A stretch of DNA of 64,000 nucleotides from Mallotus nudiflorus. Taxonomy: Eukaryota; Streptophyta; Magnoliopsida; Malpighiales; Euphorbiaceae. Shown piece after piece: positions 1-12,255 of this stretch. The translations under genes and the position numbers were made by a program. The stretch spans positions 6,987,001 to 7,051,000 of the forward strand of contig CANTUR010000239.1 in the NCBI GenBank assembly GCA_947683625.1, given 5' to 3'. Below the pieces are notes generated by a model. That model was not told where the DNA came from and did no database searches. It was given only the letters and a program-made list of their open reading frames with translations. Positions within the stretch are counted from its first letter, which is position 1. The number at the start of each line of letters is the position of its first letter.

Positions 1-539
1 ATTTCAACAAGATTTAAATTAATAATGATAAGAGAAACTATTGAAAACTTAAAAAATAACTTGTATTGATTTTTGAAGCTTAATACCAAATAAGAGTATA
101 ATAAAAGGAAGACAAAACTAAGGAAAATGATAGTAGCTACTAATGATTGGCTAATGATAATTGTTGATTGTAGATGTGTTGATGAATGTTGATATTTTCC
201 ATTGGTGATTTCCCTCTTTTGCTTTTATAAGCATTTTGATTTGTAGACTAAATCTTCAATATATTTTTCTAGTAGCTTAAGGGTCCTCCATTTCTAGGTG
301 AATTAATTCACATAACTTGCTTCATCCTCAAGCTTCCTACGAACAGTCGTTCTTTTAGAATTTTCTTACTTTGTCCCCAAGTTGTAGTCAGTTCCATCTT
401 CCAACCTTTAATCTTTTAAGTTGCACTAATTATGGGTTGGGCTTATTAGGCTTTAAAATTTTAATCAAATCAAACTTGGCCATTAATCTAATGGCTTTTA
501 TATTTCAACCAAAAATTTTAATTATGGCACAAAAAAAAT
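1..539. other. AT-rich DNA, no gene seen
   Basis: No coding region, RNA gene or clear repeat structure could be supported. The short plus-strand open frame here has no recognisable motif and overlaps the end of the copia fragment that follows. This stretch may be the decayed continuation (RNase H end and 3' LTR side) of that minus-strand element, but I could not recognise an LTR. Confidence 0.4.
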
Positions 540-1200
540 GTAAATACAATATGTGGGCATTACACATAGAGCGATACTCTACTTCAGCACTCGAGAGAGA
601 AATTATCATCTATTTCTTAGTTTTTCAAGAAATCGGTGCTTGACCGAGTAAAATATAGTAACTTGTAACTAATCTTCTTATGTCTTTACAATGAACCCAA
701 TCAATATCATAAAATGCTTCCAATTGAAGAGAACCTATAGATAGTAACAAAATACATTGTCCAAGTTTTTATTTAATATACTTAAGGACTTTATGAGCTA
801 CTTCCAAATATGGTTGGCAAGGTTTATCCATAAACTGACTTAGCACATGAACAACATAAGTGAGATTCGTCTAGTTATAGTTTGGTAGATTAACATCCCA
901 ACTAATATTTTATACACTAATGCATCATCTAAAATTCTTCCATCAAATTGTGTGAGTAACAAATTTTTATCTATAGGAAAACAAGAAGGTTTAGCACCTA
1001 AGAATCCAACATCGCCCAAGACCTCCAAAGCATACTTTTGTTGTGATAAGTCGATTCCATGCTTCAACCTCACAACCTATATGCCAAGGAAATATTTAAG
1101 CTTTCCCAAGTTCTTAATTTTGAATTTCTTGATAAGAAAATTTTTATGCTTTTTGTAAATCATATCACAATTATGGGAAATAAAAATATAGTCGTTGCTT
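540..1200 (-). pseudogene. Ty1/copia pol remnant (RT C-terminus to RNase H)
   Basis: Read on the minus strand, this segment gives a run of copia reverse-transcriptase landmarks. An eroded RT stretch ending FKIKNLGKLKYFLGI comes first. Next is a segment related to the family's GIDLSQ-KYALE and LGAKP motifs, at about 840-1073. The RNase H part follows, with landmarks resembling LEAFYDIDW, SSAEVEYRSM and ISWKTKK. Order and orientation match the C-terminal half of a plant copia polyprotein (RVT_2 then RNase H). The frame is broken by stops and at least one frameshift, and gag, protease and integrase are missing, so it is a truncated, dead copy. No LTR was found on either side. The assignment to copia is firm; the lineage is not assigned. 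Confidence 0.85.
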
Positions 1201-4200
1201 GTACGAGCTAGCCACTGAAAGTTGTAGAGTGAAGGCTATGAGCTTGCTCACTATTACGAGGAGGACTGCCTCAATGTTCTTCAAGCTCTTGAAGCCTTAA
1301 GATCATGAAGAGATAATCACGATCGTGATGCACTTCCTCACTATTATGATGGAGATCGTAAAGATGATTATCCTTTTAAACATTAGCTTCACTTAACTCC
1401 TTTAGGATCATGGGAATGCTCATGGTCGTGATGCCACTCATGAGCATCACTATCTTTATATTTTGCCACATTTTAAGCTTCATAACTCCATCCATTAAAC
1501 ATGCCCTTGGTCCTAACTAAGATGCATTCTTAAAAACACATGTTAGTTTTATAAATTGATTATTAAAGTTAAAACTAATTTTGATTTGAAATAGATCAAC
1601 ACCTTAATCATGCAAAGGGTTAAAAGGTTCTTACTCAATTAGTGTACAAAACCTATCATCATGTATGATATCAATTATCTGTTATTTTTATAGTATTTTA
1701 TCCATGTTGATCATTAATGCTTTACTCATTCATAATATAATGTTAAAAAGAAAATCTCATAAATAACTAACCTACATGGTAGCTTACAAATAAGTTCTTT
1801 AGGAGCATCATAAAGGACCTATAATTTACATTAGAAAATGAGAATTAAAAGACAAGATAATATTAAATAAACTAAAATAACTTTATTTTGACTTTTTAGA
1901 GAGAAACCAATACATGAATGAGTTAGATGGAGAGACTAGGAATTGAAACAAGTTTTGCTAATAATTTAAAGTTCTAATTAGGATACATTAATAAACCCAA
2001 TTGGGAGTTACAAGAACATCATGATTTACAGTCTTGGTTATTGGAATGAGAATGTTTACAACCAACTTTTAGCTTTTTAATCAGTCATATGATTTAATAA
2101 TACATAGTTTATGGCATTTGATTGCCAAGAAATTAAATAAGGTAAAAAACCAACTGGTGAAATAGGAATCACACCATCTGATAGGAGATTGCACAATAAT
2201 TTTAAATGCCTTCTTTTATAGATAGTCCATAGTGACGTATTTGTACTTCTAGTCATATATCCTCTAACTACAAATTAGAAACACAAATAATAGTCAATCA
2301 TGGACAATCAACTCTCAACTTCACACATCTAAAATTATCATAATTGTTGTATAAATCACTTTTAGTGTAATGAGAAGAATGATAGAACTACATCCCATTT
2401 AGTATTTCCTTTTCCATAAGAAATAACCCACTACAAAGGAGGAAAGAACTCAAGGACAAACTTATACATCCATTATGAAGTTCCCACCTTTACATGATTT
2501 TAAAATTCCACCCTATGTTAGAAAATGAGATTGACAATTCTTAAACATGAATGCAACTATTACCCAATAATATGCATCATAATAAAATGCCACTCCAAGA
2601 CTTTTGAAATCTTGTTGTGTCATATATCTAAAAATTTGAATACAAAGTCACTCTTAAACAAGAGAAGATTGTGTAATTATCAATTTATAAAAGCATGACA
2701 TAAAAAGAATTAATTTATAGGTACCCATTACAAGAAACAACATCTTAACATATATAAATTAAATATAAATCTCGAGTTCAATCAAGCTAAAAAATTACTA
2801 CCTATAAGGTAAAAAAATGTCCTTAAATTGAACTTCTTTAATAAAAAAAATTGATTCCAATTGATTTTCATATGCAATCACTCGAAGATTTCCTTCAACA
2901 TAGTAACTAAGCAACTCCACATCTTTTCATTCTTCAATCTTGATGTTATGAAACCTGAAATTAAAATATATAAATTTTACAATCCATCTTAAGAGACTCT
3001 AAATCAAGATTATAAATAGAAAACAGAAATAAAATAATAATTAAAAAATGAATAAAAAAAGTGTTAGTGAAACCAAAATCATTAGATTAAGAAGAGAAAT
3101 CATCAAGTCCACATTGGTTCCGATTCTACAATCGAAACTAATAAGACATTCATCATTTTCGCTTTGTCTCTCTTAAATTTTGAAATAAAAGTAGAGAAAA
3201 GATTGAATTTGGTTTGTTTTTGATAATTGAGAGAAGATATTGAGTTATAAGACGAGGGAAGAGAAACTTATGAGAGTGCTATTATTTGTATTTACTCATT
3301 AATCTCTTCGATATATCAAAAGCACTTCAAAAGAGGGGGGAAAATTAGAGGCAATAGAATCGACAAGAATAAAGAGAAATGGGAAAAAAAATTATATTTC
3401 GGTGTCTGTGTAGTAATGAGACAAACAGTAAAAGGTTATATATATATATTGAAAATCAAGAGTTAAAAAAGAAATAAATGAAAATTAGTGGATAACTCTA
3501 TGAAAAATAAAGAGTTATGAATAGAAATTTTAGTTAGCTAATTAAAGAAAAGTAGTTATATAGTGATTACAATTTAATGCTCCATTTTCACATGTCTTTT
3601 AATACAATATTGTCATTTATGTGAGAATATCATTTTTCAATTTTGTGATTTTTTAAATCTGATCTGAAAAATTGTTATCACAATAGAAATTTTTTTGAAA
3701 AAAAAAAGTTGTCCATGTATTAGTAGAGAAGAGCATTGTACATCATCAACTTGTGGGCTTTTTGATTCTTGGAGGCCCATGTAAGGTTTTATTTAGCCCA
3801 TAGAAGAGCCCAAATTTCAACAAGTGACAGTCACATTCGGTGGTCCAACCCATTGGAAGTGAGCAGACCAAAATAGTCAACAAACGCTGCTCTACTTGGA
3901 AATTCGCTTCTCTTTGTTTTTTTCAGTCCATATTTCAACATGTCATCGTACAAATTTCAGCATCCAAGAAACCCCCAAATTTCATTTGACTATTATTATT
4001 ATTATTATTTTTATAATATATTTGAAATAATTTAATTACTTACATCATCTTGTGATATTATTTAATGTAATATTATATTTTTATACTAACTCATGATATT
4101 ATTATGGTTTATAAATATATTTTCTTTTTTTTGTTGCATTCATTTTTGGAATAAATAACAGAATAAATTATCTGAAATATCTCTCGTTACTTAATTCAAG

Positions 4201-4572
4201 TGGTAAAAAAGGGAACTATAACCTTCTTAGGAACGCCTAAAAATGTTTGAATTAAAATCATTTCAGTTATAAAATTAGTGTCATTTTGAGATGTTAAAAT
4301 CCGTACCACTTTCCCCTCCATCTCCTATTTTAAAAAAAAAATTACCTGGAATATTATTATATTGGCAGGAATCGGCGGAATGTAAGAAGATATTTTGTTA
4401 TTAGGTAGCAGTAGCAAATAGTAATAATGGTAGTTAGGAGTGAAGAAGAAGGTTGATAAGGTCATGTTTGTCTGGGTTCACTTGACTCTATAGCTCAGCC
4501 TAAAGCAAAAATCAATGTGAATTCGACCTCCTTTTTCAACCCAAACAAACGTTTGTATTTGAATCCAAAGCC

Positions 4573-4575
<3 letters not shown>
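1201..4575. other. Intergenic AT-rich DNA
   Basis: No convincing gene. Between about 1240 and 1460 there is a patch of imperfect short palindromes built on CACGATCGTG and CTCATGAG; the longest perfect one is the 14-bp palindrome at 1316-1329. An (ATT)n run lies near 3987-4010, and a short (TA)n run near 3440. The last 800 bases lie upstream of the host gene and may hold distal promoter sequence, but no specific site can be claimed. Confidence 0.5.
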
Positions 4576-4618
<43 letters not shown>

Positions 4619-4628
4619 TCTCGCTCTC
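4576..4628. repeat. CT/GA microsatellite upstream of host gene
   Basis: An almost pure (CT)n run followed by CCCTCTCTCGCTCTC, about 53 bp, lying roughly 0.8 kb upstream of the start codon at 5444. Pyrimidine CT tracts are frequent in plant 5' regions (GAGA/CT elements). A regulatory role here is only inferred from position. Confidence 0.9.
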
Positions 4629-5380
4629 TATTCTCCACCTCTCTTTTTCTCTATGTACATATATTTTTTTTTCTTTGTTTTAAATTAAAGTAAAAGTTGC
4701 TTTCGTGATCAGCTTTTATCTGTATTTTAATTAGTTTATCTCTATTAATGTACAAGTTTAATAATGTATCATTAGTTTAATTTCATCTTCAAAAAAAAAA
4801 TTTCTAAATATAAAATACAACAATTTTTTTTTTAAATACAGCTTCAAAATTTTTACTTCATATTGAAAAATATAATTTTGTTGTGTCAATTAGTGAAATT
4901 CAATGAGATTTATATGTGTTAACAAGTGAGAGGTTTCGATATTTGATAATTATAAAAATTTTTATTAATTTACATTGAGTCGGATGATAAAATTTTTTAT
5001 TTTTGACAATAATCTTTAATATTCAATGATTACAAAAATTTTCACTAAATCAAATTAAATGGACCTTGAATCATGTTGAAGAGTAAAATTCTTCCAACAT
5101 TTTTTTTTTATGAACAAAATTTGAAATTGAAATTTCATTAAAAAATTCAATACAAATACTTTAGCAATATAAAATATTATAAATCTGACAAAAATATGTA
5201 ATACAGTTAGAAAAGAAATATTTATAAATAAAATGCCCCACTTCAGAATAGAAATTTCCCCTAACAAATAGCTAAAAGTCGACTCACATGCATGTTTTTC
5301 TATTCTTTTTCTTGAATTACTCCACCCTTTACTACTATTGTTTTTGCTGATTTCTTAGCACTTCTTGCCAAATTCCCCTC
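4629..5380. other. 5' flank of the host gene
   Basis: AT-rich with several A and T homopolymers. Minus-strand open frames here have low-complexity translations and are not believed. The segment probably contains the proximal promoter of the gene at 5444 and nothing else that I can identify. Confidence 0.5.
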
Positions 5381-5389
5381 TATAATTCA
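5381..5389 (+). promoter_or_regulatory. Possible TATA element for the TRM-like gene
   Basis: TATAATTCA lies 55-63 bp upstream of the ATG at 5444. About 30 bp downstream is a pyrimidine-rich TTTCACATCAC stretch that could supply the transcription start. Spacing suits a plant core promoter with a very short 5' leader, but AT-rich DNA produces such matches by chance. Confidence 0.35.
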
Positions 5390-5443
5390 ACCCAATTTGT
5401 CTTCTTTCTTTCACATCACTTGCTCTGCTACACCAGCAGAACC

Positions 5444-6783
5444 ATGACCAAATCACAGAGCAAAGGTTCTGGGTGCTTTTCAGGCATTGCACGGCTGCTT
5501 CTGTGCAAGCGCAGTCTCCAAACGCACCCGTCTGACCAGGTTACAGAGCCTACCAGTTCTCCAGTTGAGTGTGATCATGTAAACAAAGATTCACATATTG
5601 AAGTGGTGATAAATGTCGAAGTTGATGCTCCAGTTGCTAGTACTGCTGCGCCAGGAGTGGTAGCGAGGCTAATGGGTTTAGATTCGTTGCCGAAAACCAA
5701 CTGGGTTTTGAAAGGAAAACCAGATTCGGTGACTAGAAGCAGGTCAGTGAATTTCATGGATTACATGCTTGAGTTTGATTTAGCAGAAGATGAGCAGCAG
5801 GAGCATCGCAGAGTGAGGGCCTCAGTATCATTTCGCGAGGTACCTACATTGTCAAATCACCAGCGTCATAATAACGATATCTTCGTTCTTTATCCTGAGG
5901 ACAATGCAGAGAAAACTGGCAAGAAAACAGGATCTAAATTGCGAAAATCTGAAGTGGGTGTTGAAGAGATTGTTAAGCAGAAGAAATCAGAAGAGGACAA
6001 GAACGACAATGGCGTAGCAGAAGGAGGAGAGGTGTTGACGAGGGTTGATAAAGAAAGTGATAAGCAAAACGAAGTTCCTGATTACAAGCAATTTTCAAGA
6101 TTTGGCAGTTGCAAAGGAGCTCAAGCTTCATCAGGGTTCCTTTCGCCTCGTAACAAGAAGGATAGAATCACTAATCCAAAGGCGAAAAGTCCAGTGAAAC
6201 CAACGAATCAGAAGGAAGCACTTGTCGAATCCAAGTTCATGAAGAAAATCAAGAATCAACAAGCAATTAAAGATGCGCAATCTGAGTGTAGCTCAGAAGA
6301 TTCAAGTCCAATTTCTGTTCTTGATCTTGATGAATTCAGTCCGATTCATGACGAAATGTCTCCTTTGTCAGGTTAGATTCTCTCTTATCTTGATAATAAA
6401 GTAAACTGTCCACTTCTCTCCTAGTTAATATAATTGACATCTAATTCTTTGAATTCGTTGCAGACTATTCATTAATTGCAAGCTCCACCCGCTTATCTAT
6501 TGATCTTGAGCCAAAGGAACTAAAGAAAATTGACTACAAACGTCATCAGCAGAGCAGCAGGGACTCCAAGTACTACACAGAAGTGGTAAAAAAGCTATGC
6601 AAATTGACAGAGGAAGACATTAAAGAGACGCAATGGATCGCAAAAGATGTGTCAGAATATGAAAACGTTGAAGAGATATGTTCAGAAGTTGGGCAACAAA
6701 TTCTTGATGCACTTGTAAAGCAAGTGGTAAAAGAATTAGTTGGATTTCACTTAAAATCATTCATTGATGGTAAAGTTTTCTGA
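5444..6783 (+). CDS. TRM-like protein (DUF3741/DUF4378 family), two exons
   Basis: The only intact host gene seen. Exon 1 is 5444-6371 and exon 2 is 6464-6783, separated by a 92-nt GT-AG intron (GTTAGATTC...TTCGTTGCAG); the join keeps frame and gives 415 residues. The start ATG sits in ACCATGACC; an upstream in-frame TTG at 5420 is not needed. Residues 73-83 carry VARLMGLDSLP, the hallmark of the plant DUF3741/'VARLMGL' family. A basic Ser/Arg patch SRSVNFMDYMLEF lies near residue 100 and FREVP near 138. The middle is charged and probably disordered. The C-terminus (about 380-410, EVGQQILDALVKQVVKELV) matches the end of DUF4378. Members of this family include TON1 RECRUITING MOTIF proteins, which bind microtubule/preprophase-band machinery. 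At 415 residues it is shorter than classic TRMs, so its exact role is uncertain. A possible AATAAA signal lies at 6948-6953. Confidence 0.85.
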
Positions 6784-9185
6784 AAATATATGTAAATGTA
6801 CACTAAGCAGCTCTTTGTGCAATAGGGAAATTTCTAGCTTGTTTTCCAGAGTGCACAGAACTTGCCTGAATGTTGAGATATTAAATTCATAATTCTGACT
6901 AATTTAGTTTTGTTGGATATGTGACTTAAGCAATAACAACTCTTACAAATAAATCCTCCCTATTAGTGAATAGATTCATAATTTTTTAATATTATGAATG
7001 GAGTATATGTCATTGTTGCTATTTTCTTATTAAAATTTGTAATTAATAACTATCACATTTTGTTTATAGAGTGGACTAATATTTTTACTAAAATATTAAT
7101 CTGTATTTAATTAATGAGAAAATATAATTAGTGAAGAGATATTTCATTATAATTCTTGAAATAAATAGGAAGGTTTATATCACCGATCAAAAATATGTTT
7201 AAACTATAAAATATGAAATATTTTAAAATATTCAAAAAATGAGAAAAAGTAAGGTGAATTTTTATTGATTTTATTTTCAAAGATGAATTTGTGTATAAAT
7301 AAATAATTGTTTTCAATAATTTGTTATTTTAGTGAGAAAGTATTTTAGTTATTCTTTTAATAGCAATTTCAGACCAGAAATAGTGATAATTCACCCTTTA
7401 ATTTACAAGGTTTGGTTGATTATGGTAGGAACTAAGTAAATTGCGCATCTAATTCTCAAAAAAATAAAAATAAATAAGAAGTAAATTGCGTATGTACGAA
7501 TCGTAATGTGAAAAGTGGTGGCCGACTTTGCCTTGTCAAGATATGCATCGCGTCGCAGGGCTGAAATATGCAATGTGGAATCGGCCATTGGCCAGAAAAG
7601 GATTTTTGTTGAAAGAGCAATGTGGAACTGCAGGTTTCAGAGCTTTAATTCCAATGATATTAACTAGTAATTTTTGTTCTAGTTTCTCGAGAAGAGTAAA
7701 GCTGCACATATGCAACAGCGTACTGTACGTGTCAGTGTACTTGATTGATCTTCTTCTGGCCAACGTCCAAAATGCATGTCAATTAATGCGGCTCTGCTAA
7801 CAAAAATAATTCACAATCTAAGGAAATGAATATGATCGCAAGTTGTAAATAATGTTCAAAATACAGCAAGCAATGAGCAATCATCATTTGGATTTTGTTT
7901 ATGTTAATTTTATGTTTCATCATTCTTTAGGTCTTTCTTCTTTTTCTCTTTGGTTTTTTTATCCCTACAAGGGAACAATACAAATTAATATTGTTGAATT
8001 TTTATGCAAATTAATAAAATTAATACAGTTGAATTTTTTCTTTGTATTTCGATGTTAATGTTAACAAACTTATTTTGTTTTACTAAAATCAGTTGATAGA
8101 AATAAAAATTATACTATTAAATAGGATTTTATTAGTAAATTAATGCATTAACTGTTTTAGTTTGAATATACTACTTTTTTTGTTTTTAAAAAAAGCGTTC
8201 ATAGTTAATTATTTAGTTTTTGAAATCAAAGAGAAGTGATATAATTTGTATTTTTACTTGTAAAAATTATGAAACTTTTTAACTTCGCATTTTTTTAATT
8301 TAAATTTGAATTTTTAAGTTTATCATTTTATTATTTTTAAGTATTGGGATTGTGAGAGGAATGAATGTGGGAAGTTTATCACTATTACAAATAAGGACTC
8401 TCATATTACAAATTGAGTTCAGTTGTTTCAAGTTGAATTGGTCCAAAGATGGGGTTCTCTTCCCTCCTCTTTTTGGTGAACTTATATAAATAGTTATCAA
8501 TCAAATGAAGTTGTAGATTGGAATAAGCATCTTTTCGAAGGAATTTGCTTTAATCAAATCACACCACTTTCCCTTCCTTTTATTTTTCAGTCACTATAAG
8601 ACTTGACTACCAACCATGGGATTTGGCGCAAACACAATTTAATTAACATTGAACTTTCCATGCACACATCCTCCAACCACATTTGAATGAAAGTTCCATA
8701 TAGTAAAAACCGGGGGAAAAGAGTAACAAAAAAATTAAATAGCCAAATTTTCAATAAATCAACCATCAAAAATTCTTTATTATTATTCAAAAAAATTAAT
8801 CTAAATAGTTGAAAGAATTTGCTTTTTTTCTTTAATGATTAATAAATTTGATCTTTGAAATCGGTACCCAGAAAATAATTTTTTTCTGAATGGATTGCAT
8901 CAATGTAGAACATATATTTTTAAAACTTTCCATAAAAATATATTTCAACATTTTAAAAAGACAATAGAATATTAAATTTTAAATATCTTACTACACTTTA
9001 AAAAGAGTATATTTGTCAGAAACAAATAAAATCAACATTAGAGTTAGAGCTAAAAAAAAAAAAAAAAACAGTTACCAAATGGCGGACAATCCCTTTACAA
9101 AGAAAATTAAAAGAAAAACCAAATAAAATAAGTGTGTGCTACGATCAACTAGTGTAATTTTATATTATAGCACACAGAAAGGTGG
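6784..9185. other. Intergenic DNA with a small GC-richer island
   Basis: AT-rich flank downstream of the host gene. At about 7490-7800 base composition becomes noticeably less AT-rich, and both strands are open for 75-90 codons. The plus frame begins with TTG, not ATG, and shows no motif. It may be a decayed exon or a regulatory island, not an annotated gene. A TATATAAATAG sequence near 8484-8494 resembles a core promoter but has no gene behind it. The rest holds nothing I can support. Confidence 0.45.
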
Positions 9186-9705
9186 GGGGTTTTTTCACCG
9201 TTCATACCAAAATTTTTTACCACATTTCATTTTGCTATTAAAATTTTTTTTTTTCAATTTAAAAAATTTTATTTTTATTTCAAATTAAAATATCTCGAAT
9301 ATATCCAATCAAATTTAATATATGTTACAGTTAGAAAAAATATATTTTTAGTATATTTACCTTATAAGCATCTCTGTAAACAATTCAATTATCTTATTGA
9401 TTCTATAAAATAAAATTTGTTTATAAGTCCCATAAAATAAAATTTGCTTATAAGTCCCATAAAATAAAATTTTAACAAAATTTATTTTATGGAGCTCACA
9501 AAGTAATTAGATCATTTAATAGGATGCTTACATAATGAATATACTTATTTTGATTGTTATGTATGTTAAATTTGATCAAATATATTCAAAATATTTTAAG
9601 TTGAAACAAAAAATAGAATTTTTGAGACTGAAAAAAAAAATTAAAATTTTGATAATAAAATGAAATATAACTCAAAATTATGATACCAATGATGAACTAA
9701 ACCCC
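9186..9705. mobile_element. Foldback MITE, about 520 bp, long terminal inverted repeats
   Basis: The left half (9186 to about 9430) and the reverse complement of the right half align throughout. Both begin with GGGGTTT, then share a CATTTCATTTT-like block, a TTTCAA(A/C)TTAAAATAT block, a GAATATAT..ATCAAATTTAA block, a TAAGCATC block and finally ATAAAATAAAATTTT at the centre. The whole unit can fold into one hairpin of roughly 240-bp arms at perhaps 70% identity. There is no coding capacity. Long arms suggest a Mutator-like or foldback MITE. Flanking duplications are not clear: the best 8-bp comparison matches at only five positions, so the superfamily is left open. Confidence 0.7.
9401..9475. 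repeat. 27-bp direct repeat, three copies, at the MITE centre
   Basis: Three head-to-tail copies of a 27-bp unit of the form CCCATAAAATAAAATTTGCTTATAAGT (the third is partial). They sit at the inner end of the left arm of the foldback element. The last copy runs directly into its own inverted complement in the right arm (ATTTATTTTATGG). Most likely local slippage at the hairpin tip. Confidence 0.85.
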
Positions 9706-11159
9706 ATAAAGACTTGATATTATTTATCTTAGTTTATGTTTTAAATTTCTGTTGATTTTGTTTGCTTTTTAGTCAGCATTTTCCATTCATTAGGAATTCA
9801 GAGTTTGTTATTTGATCAGTGGACAATCACTATGTTGCGAAGCATGCGAAAAAAATAGAAAAGAATTATAAAAATGAGAAAAAAAAAAAGTAAAATAATA
9901 AACACAAAATTTATGTTAAGAACCTCAAAGCAAAAAAAAAAAAAGGTATAATTTTGTTCCGTATGGTTTTGCTTCTTACAAAATCAGTGCTACAGTTTTT
10001 TTTTTTTTGACATTATGTACCTTATATTTCACTTTTTTTACATTTTAATACTCTTATAATAAATATTGTTGAAAATGTATGCTTTAATATAAAAATAATA
10101 TACATTTTCAATACTAAAATCATAAAATAAGTAATATATAATTCAATCAACTACAATAAATTAGCAAAAAATTAAATTTAAATTTTTTAATTTAATTATA
10201 AATAAAAATAAATTTATAATATTTTTAAAAATAACAAATTGATTAGATTGATTATAAATTATATATATAATAAATTTATCATTAAATTCTAATATTGTAT
10301 TAAATTATAGGATCTAAATTATACTTATCCCAAAAAAAATATGAACGGAAAAGAAGAGAATTCATTATTGCGAAAGAAAAAAAAAAAAGGTGTAAAAAGG
10401 AGTATTAGAGCAGTTATACAATGTTTCATCGATTCGTCTTAAATTTTACTGCAATAATATATATAATATAAGTGGGAAAAAACAAAGAGAAAAGTAGGCT
10501 CGAAATCAAAATGTCCATTCTGCATATTACACGACCATGTTTTAGTTTATATTCGTCTCTAAAATGGAACTAGTATTCAAAAACCCCTAAAAAAAAATGA
10601 TGAATCATTTTCAATCAAAGCACCACAAAGCCCAACGAATCTCCAAATAAATTCACATTTCAAATTTAACACAATCTTCCAATAAGACAATGTTTTCTAT
10701 TTTTGTGTTGTAATTACCAATAATAGCCCTTTAGTTCCAGTAGAAATTAAATAATTTTTTACAAATAAATTTATCTACTTAGAATATATGATATTTATTG
10801 TTAATTAAATTTGAAATAGCATAATTTGCTATATTTATAAAATAATACATTATATAAAATTTGTCAAAATAAATTTAATATAAAAATTAATAATTTACTA
10901 ATTTATCAATGAATAATATACAATTAGTATATTTTTTCAAATATAAATCCATTGTTATTTTACTTGTTTAAATAGAATTTTTTTATTAAATATGTTTTAA
11001 AAGCAGTGTAATTAAAAAAATATTTAAAAACTATAAACATATCTGTTAATTTTATTCAGTAAAAAAATAAGTTTTATCAAAATGCAATATGCATGAAATA
11101 TAATTATTTAATTTTATAGTTTATAAATTAATATCTTTTTGAATTAGTATTGTTTTATG
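9706..11159. other. Intergenic AT-rich DNA
   Basis: Long A and T tracts, with one inverted pair TGAAAATGTAT / ATACATTTTCA at about 10073-10125 that could form a hairpin. No gene, RNA or classified element can be supported. Confidence 0.5.
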
Positions 11160-11168
11160 TAAAATATT

Positions 11169-11833
11169 GAGTTTTTTACATAAATATACCAAAAATTTAA
11201 AAAAAAATTCAATAATATCGTTTACCCCAAAAAACTTTGAAAACTAAGTTTTCTATTTTTTTTCTTTCAAATATAGATCACTCTTTTTGTCACCCTTTTT
11301 AAAGTTATCTCTTTTTTTTCCAATTTCTTTTCTTTTTATTGATTTTTTCAACTTTTTTATTCCTCAATATTTTATTTCTTCTTCTTCTTTTAACATTTTT
11401 TTTGCTTGTTTTCATCTATTTTTTTCTCAATATTTTTTTACTCAAAAAGTTTTTCTAAATTTTTTTCTACTGTCTTTCTTTTTTTTTTTCTAAATGATTT
11501 TTGCTAAACATTTTTTTATTTTTTATGATACTATTTTTATTTTTTTCTCAACATTTTTTCTACTATCTTTATCTTTTTTTTTCTAAACTTTTTTATTCTA
11601 AATTTCTTTTTTCTAATGTCTTCCTTTTTTTTTTCAATTTTTTTGCTAAATATTTTTTCAATTTTTGTGGTACTATCATTATCCTTTTTTTTTCTTAACA
11701 TTTTTTTTGCTGTCTTTATTTTTTTTCTCAACTTTTTTTTTTAATTTTTAAGGTACTGTTTTTATTTTATTCTCAATGTTTTTTTTTTTGCTCAATATTT
11801 TTTTTATCTTTTATCTTAAATTTTTTTTTAAAT
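11169..11833 (+). mobile_element. T-rich left half of a MULE-like element, copy 1
   Basis: Starts GAGTTTTTTACATAAATATAC and runs through about 600 bp of T-rich sequence made of loose CAACATTTTTT / ACTGTTTTTAT variants. The same sequence in the same order recurs at 52666-53232. It is preceded by TAAAATATT (11160-11168). A short stub with a possible matching right end lies at about 46190-46214, followed by AAAAAGATT, which matches the left 9-mer at seven of nine positions. A 9-bp target duplication and weak terminal inverted repeats would fit a Mutator-like non-autonomous element. Phe-rich open frames within it are composition artefacts. The Tat element E1 is inserted at its 3' side. Confidence 0.5.
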
Positions 11834-12184
11834 TGATACCCCATATATATATTCCTATTTAACTAAGGTTTTTATTTTCCTGAATATGGTTGCTTGCAAA
11901 GTAAGGATACTTAAAATAAATAGAAAAAGGTTCCTAATTAAGGAGATTTTCGAATAGAAAGAAAGACTCTCCTAGTATATATAGGACTCTCATCAAAGAG
12001 GAATCATATTCCTCTCAGGTTTAAACAAAATTATTCCTATAAATAGGACCTCATATCCTTCATTCTCATTCATTCTATGACTTAGGCATCAGAGAGTTTG
12101 TGGGGATCCTCTTTACCTCTCACATTGCCCTTTGTTGATCATTTACAGGGTTGTCAGCTTAGGATTTTCGAAAACAAGTTATCA
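11834..12184 (+). mobile_element. 5' LTR of Tat element E1
   Basis: 351 bp with TG...CA ends (TGATACCCC...TTATCA). It is collinear with the 394-bp LTRs of E2 but much more diverged than those are from each other. It shares the downstream block GACTTAGGCATCAGAG..GTTTGTGGGGA..CTCTC, typical of Tat-lineage LTRs. A TATA box lies at 12038-12046. There is no surviving 3' LTR for E1 in the window. This copy was split at 13928 by element A and resumes at 44556. Confidence 0.85.
12038..12046 (+). promoter_or_regulatory. TATA box in E1 LTR
   Basis: TATAAATAG in the U3 region. The equivalent place in the E2 5' LTR reads TATATATAG (53434-53442), and in the E2 3' LTR it has decayed to TATACATAG. The conserved position supports a real retrotransposon core promoter. 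Confidence 0.6.
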
Positions 12185-12186
12185 AG

Positions 12187-12204
12187 TAGTGCCATCTGTG
12201 GGGA
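12187..12204 (+). other. Degenerate primer-binding site of E1
   Basis: TAGTGCCATCTGTGGGGA lies 3 bases after the LTR end. It corresponds to TGGTGTCGTCTGTGGGA in E2, the form usual in Tat elements; here the leading TGG is TAG. Confidence 0.6.
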
Positions 12205-12255
12205 AGTCTTGAGTTAAAATCCATTTAAGCATCTACCAACCGAAACCTTGGCATC

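Noticed and set aside
5420..5443. Upstream in-frame extension of the TRM-like gene
   Set aside because: It starts at TTG; the ATG at 5444 has a better context and gives the conventional N-terminus.
7528..7800. 90-codon plus-strand frame
   Set aside because: Begins with TTG, no recognisable motif, and the opposite strand is equally open.
9177..9714. 8- or 9-bp target duplication for the foldback MITE
   Set aside because: Best comparison of the flanks matches only five of eight positions.
11287..11731. Phe-rich and Lys-rich open frames on both strands
   Set aside because: They lie in a T-rich repeat; translations are low complexity and mirror base composition only.
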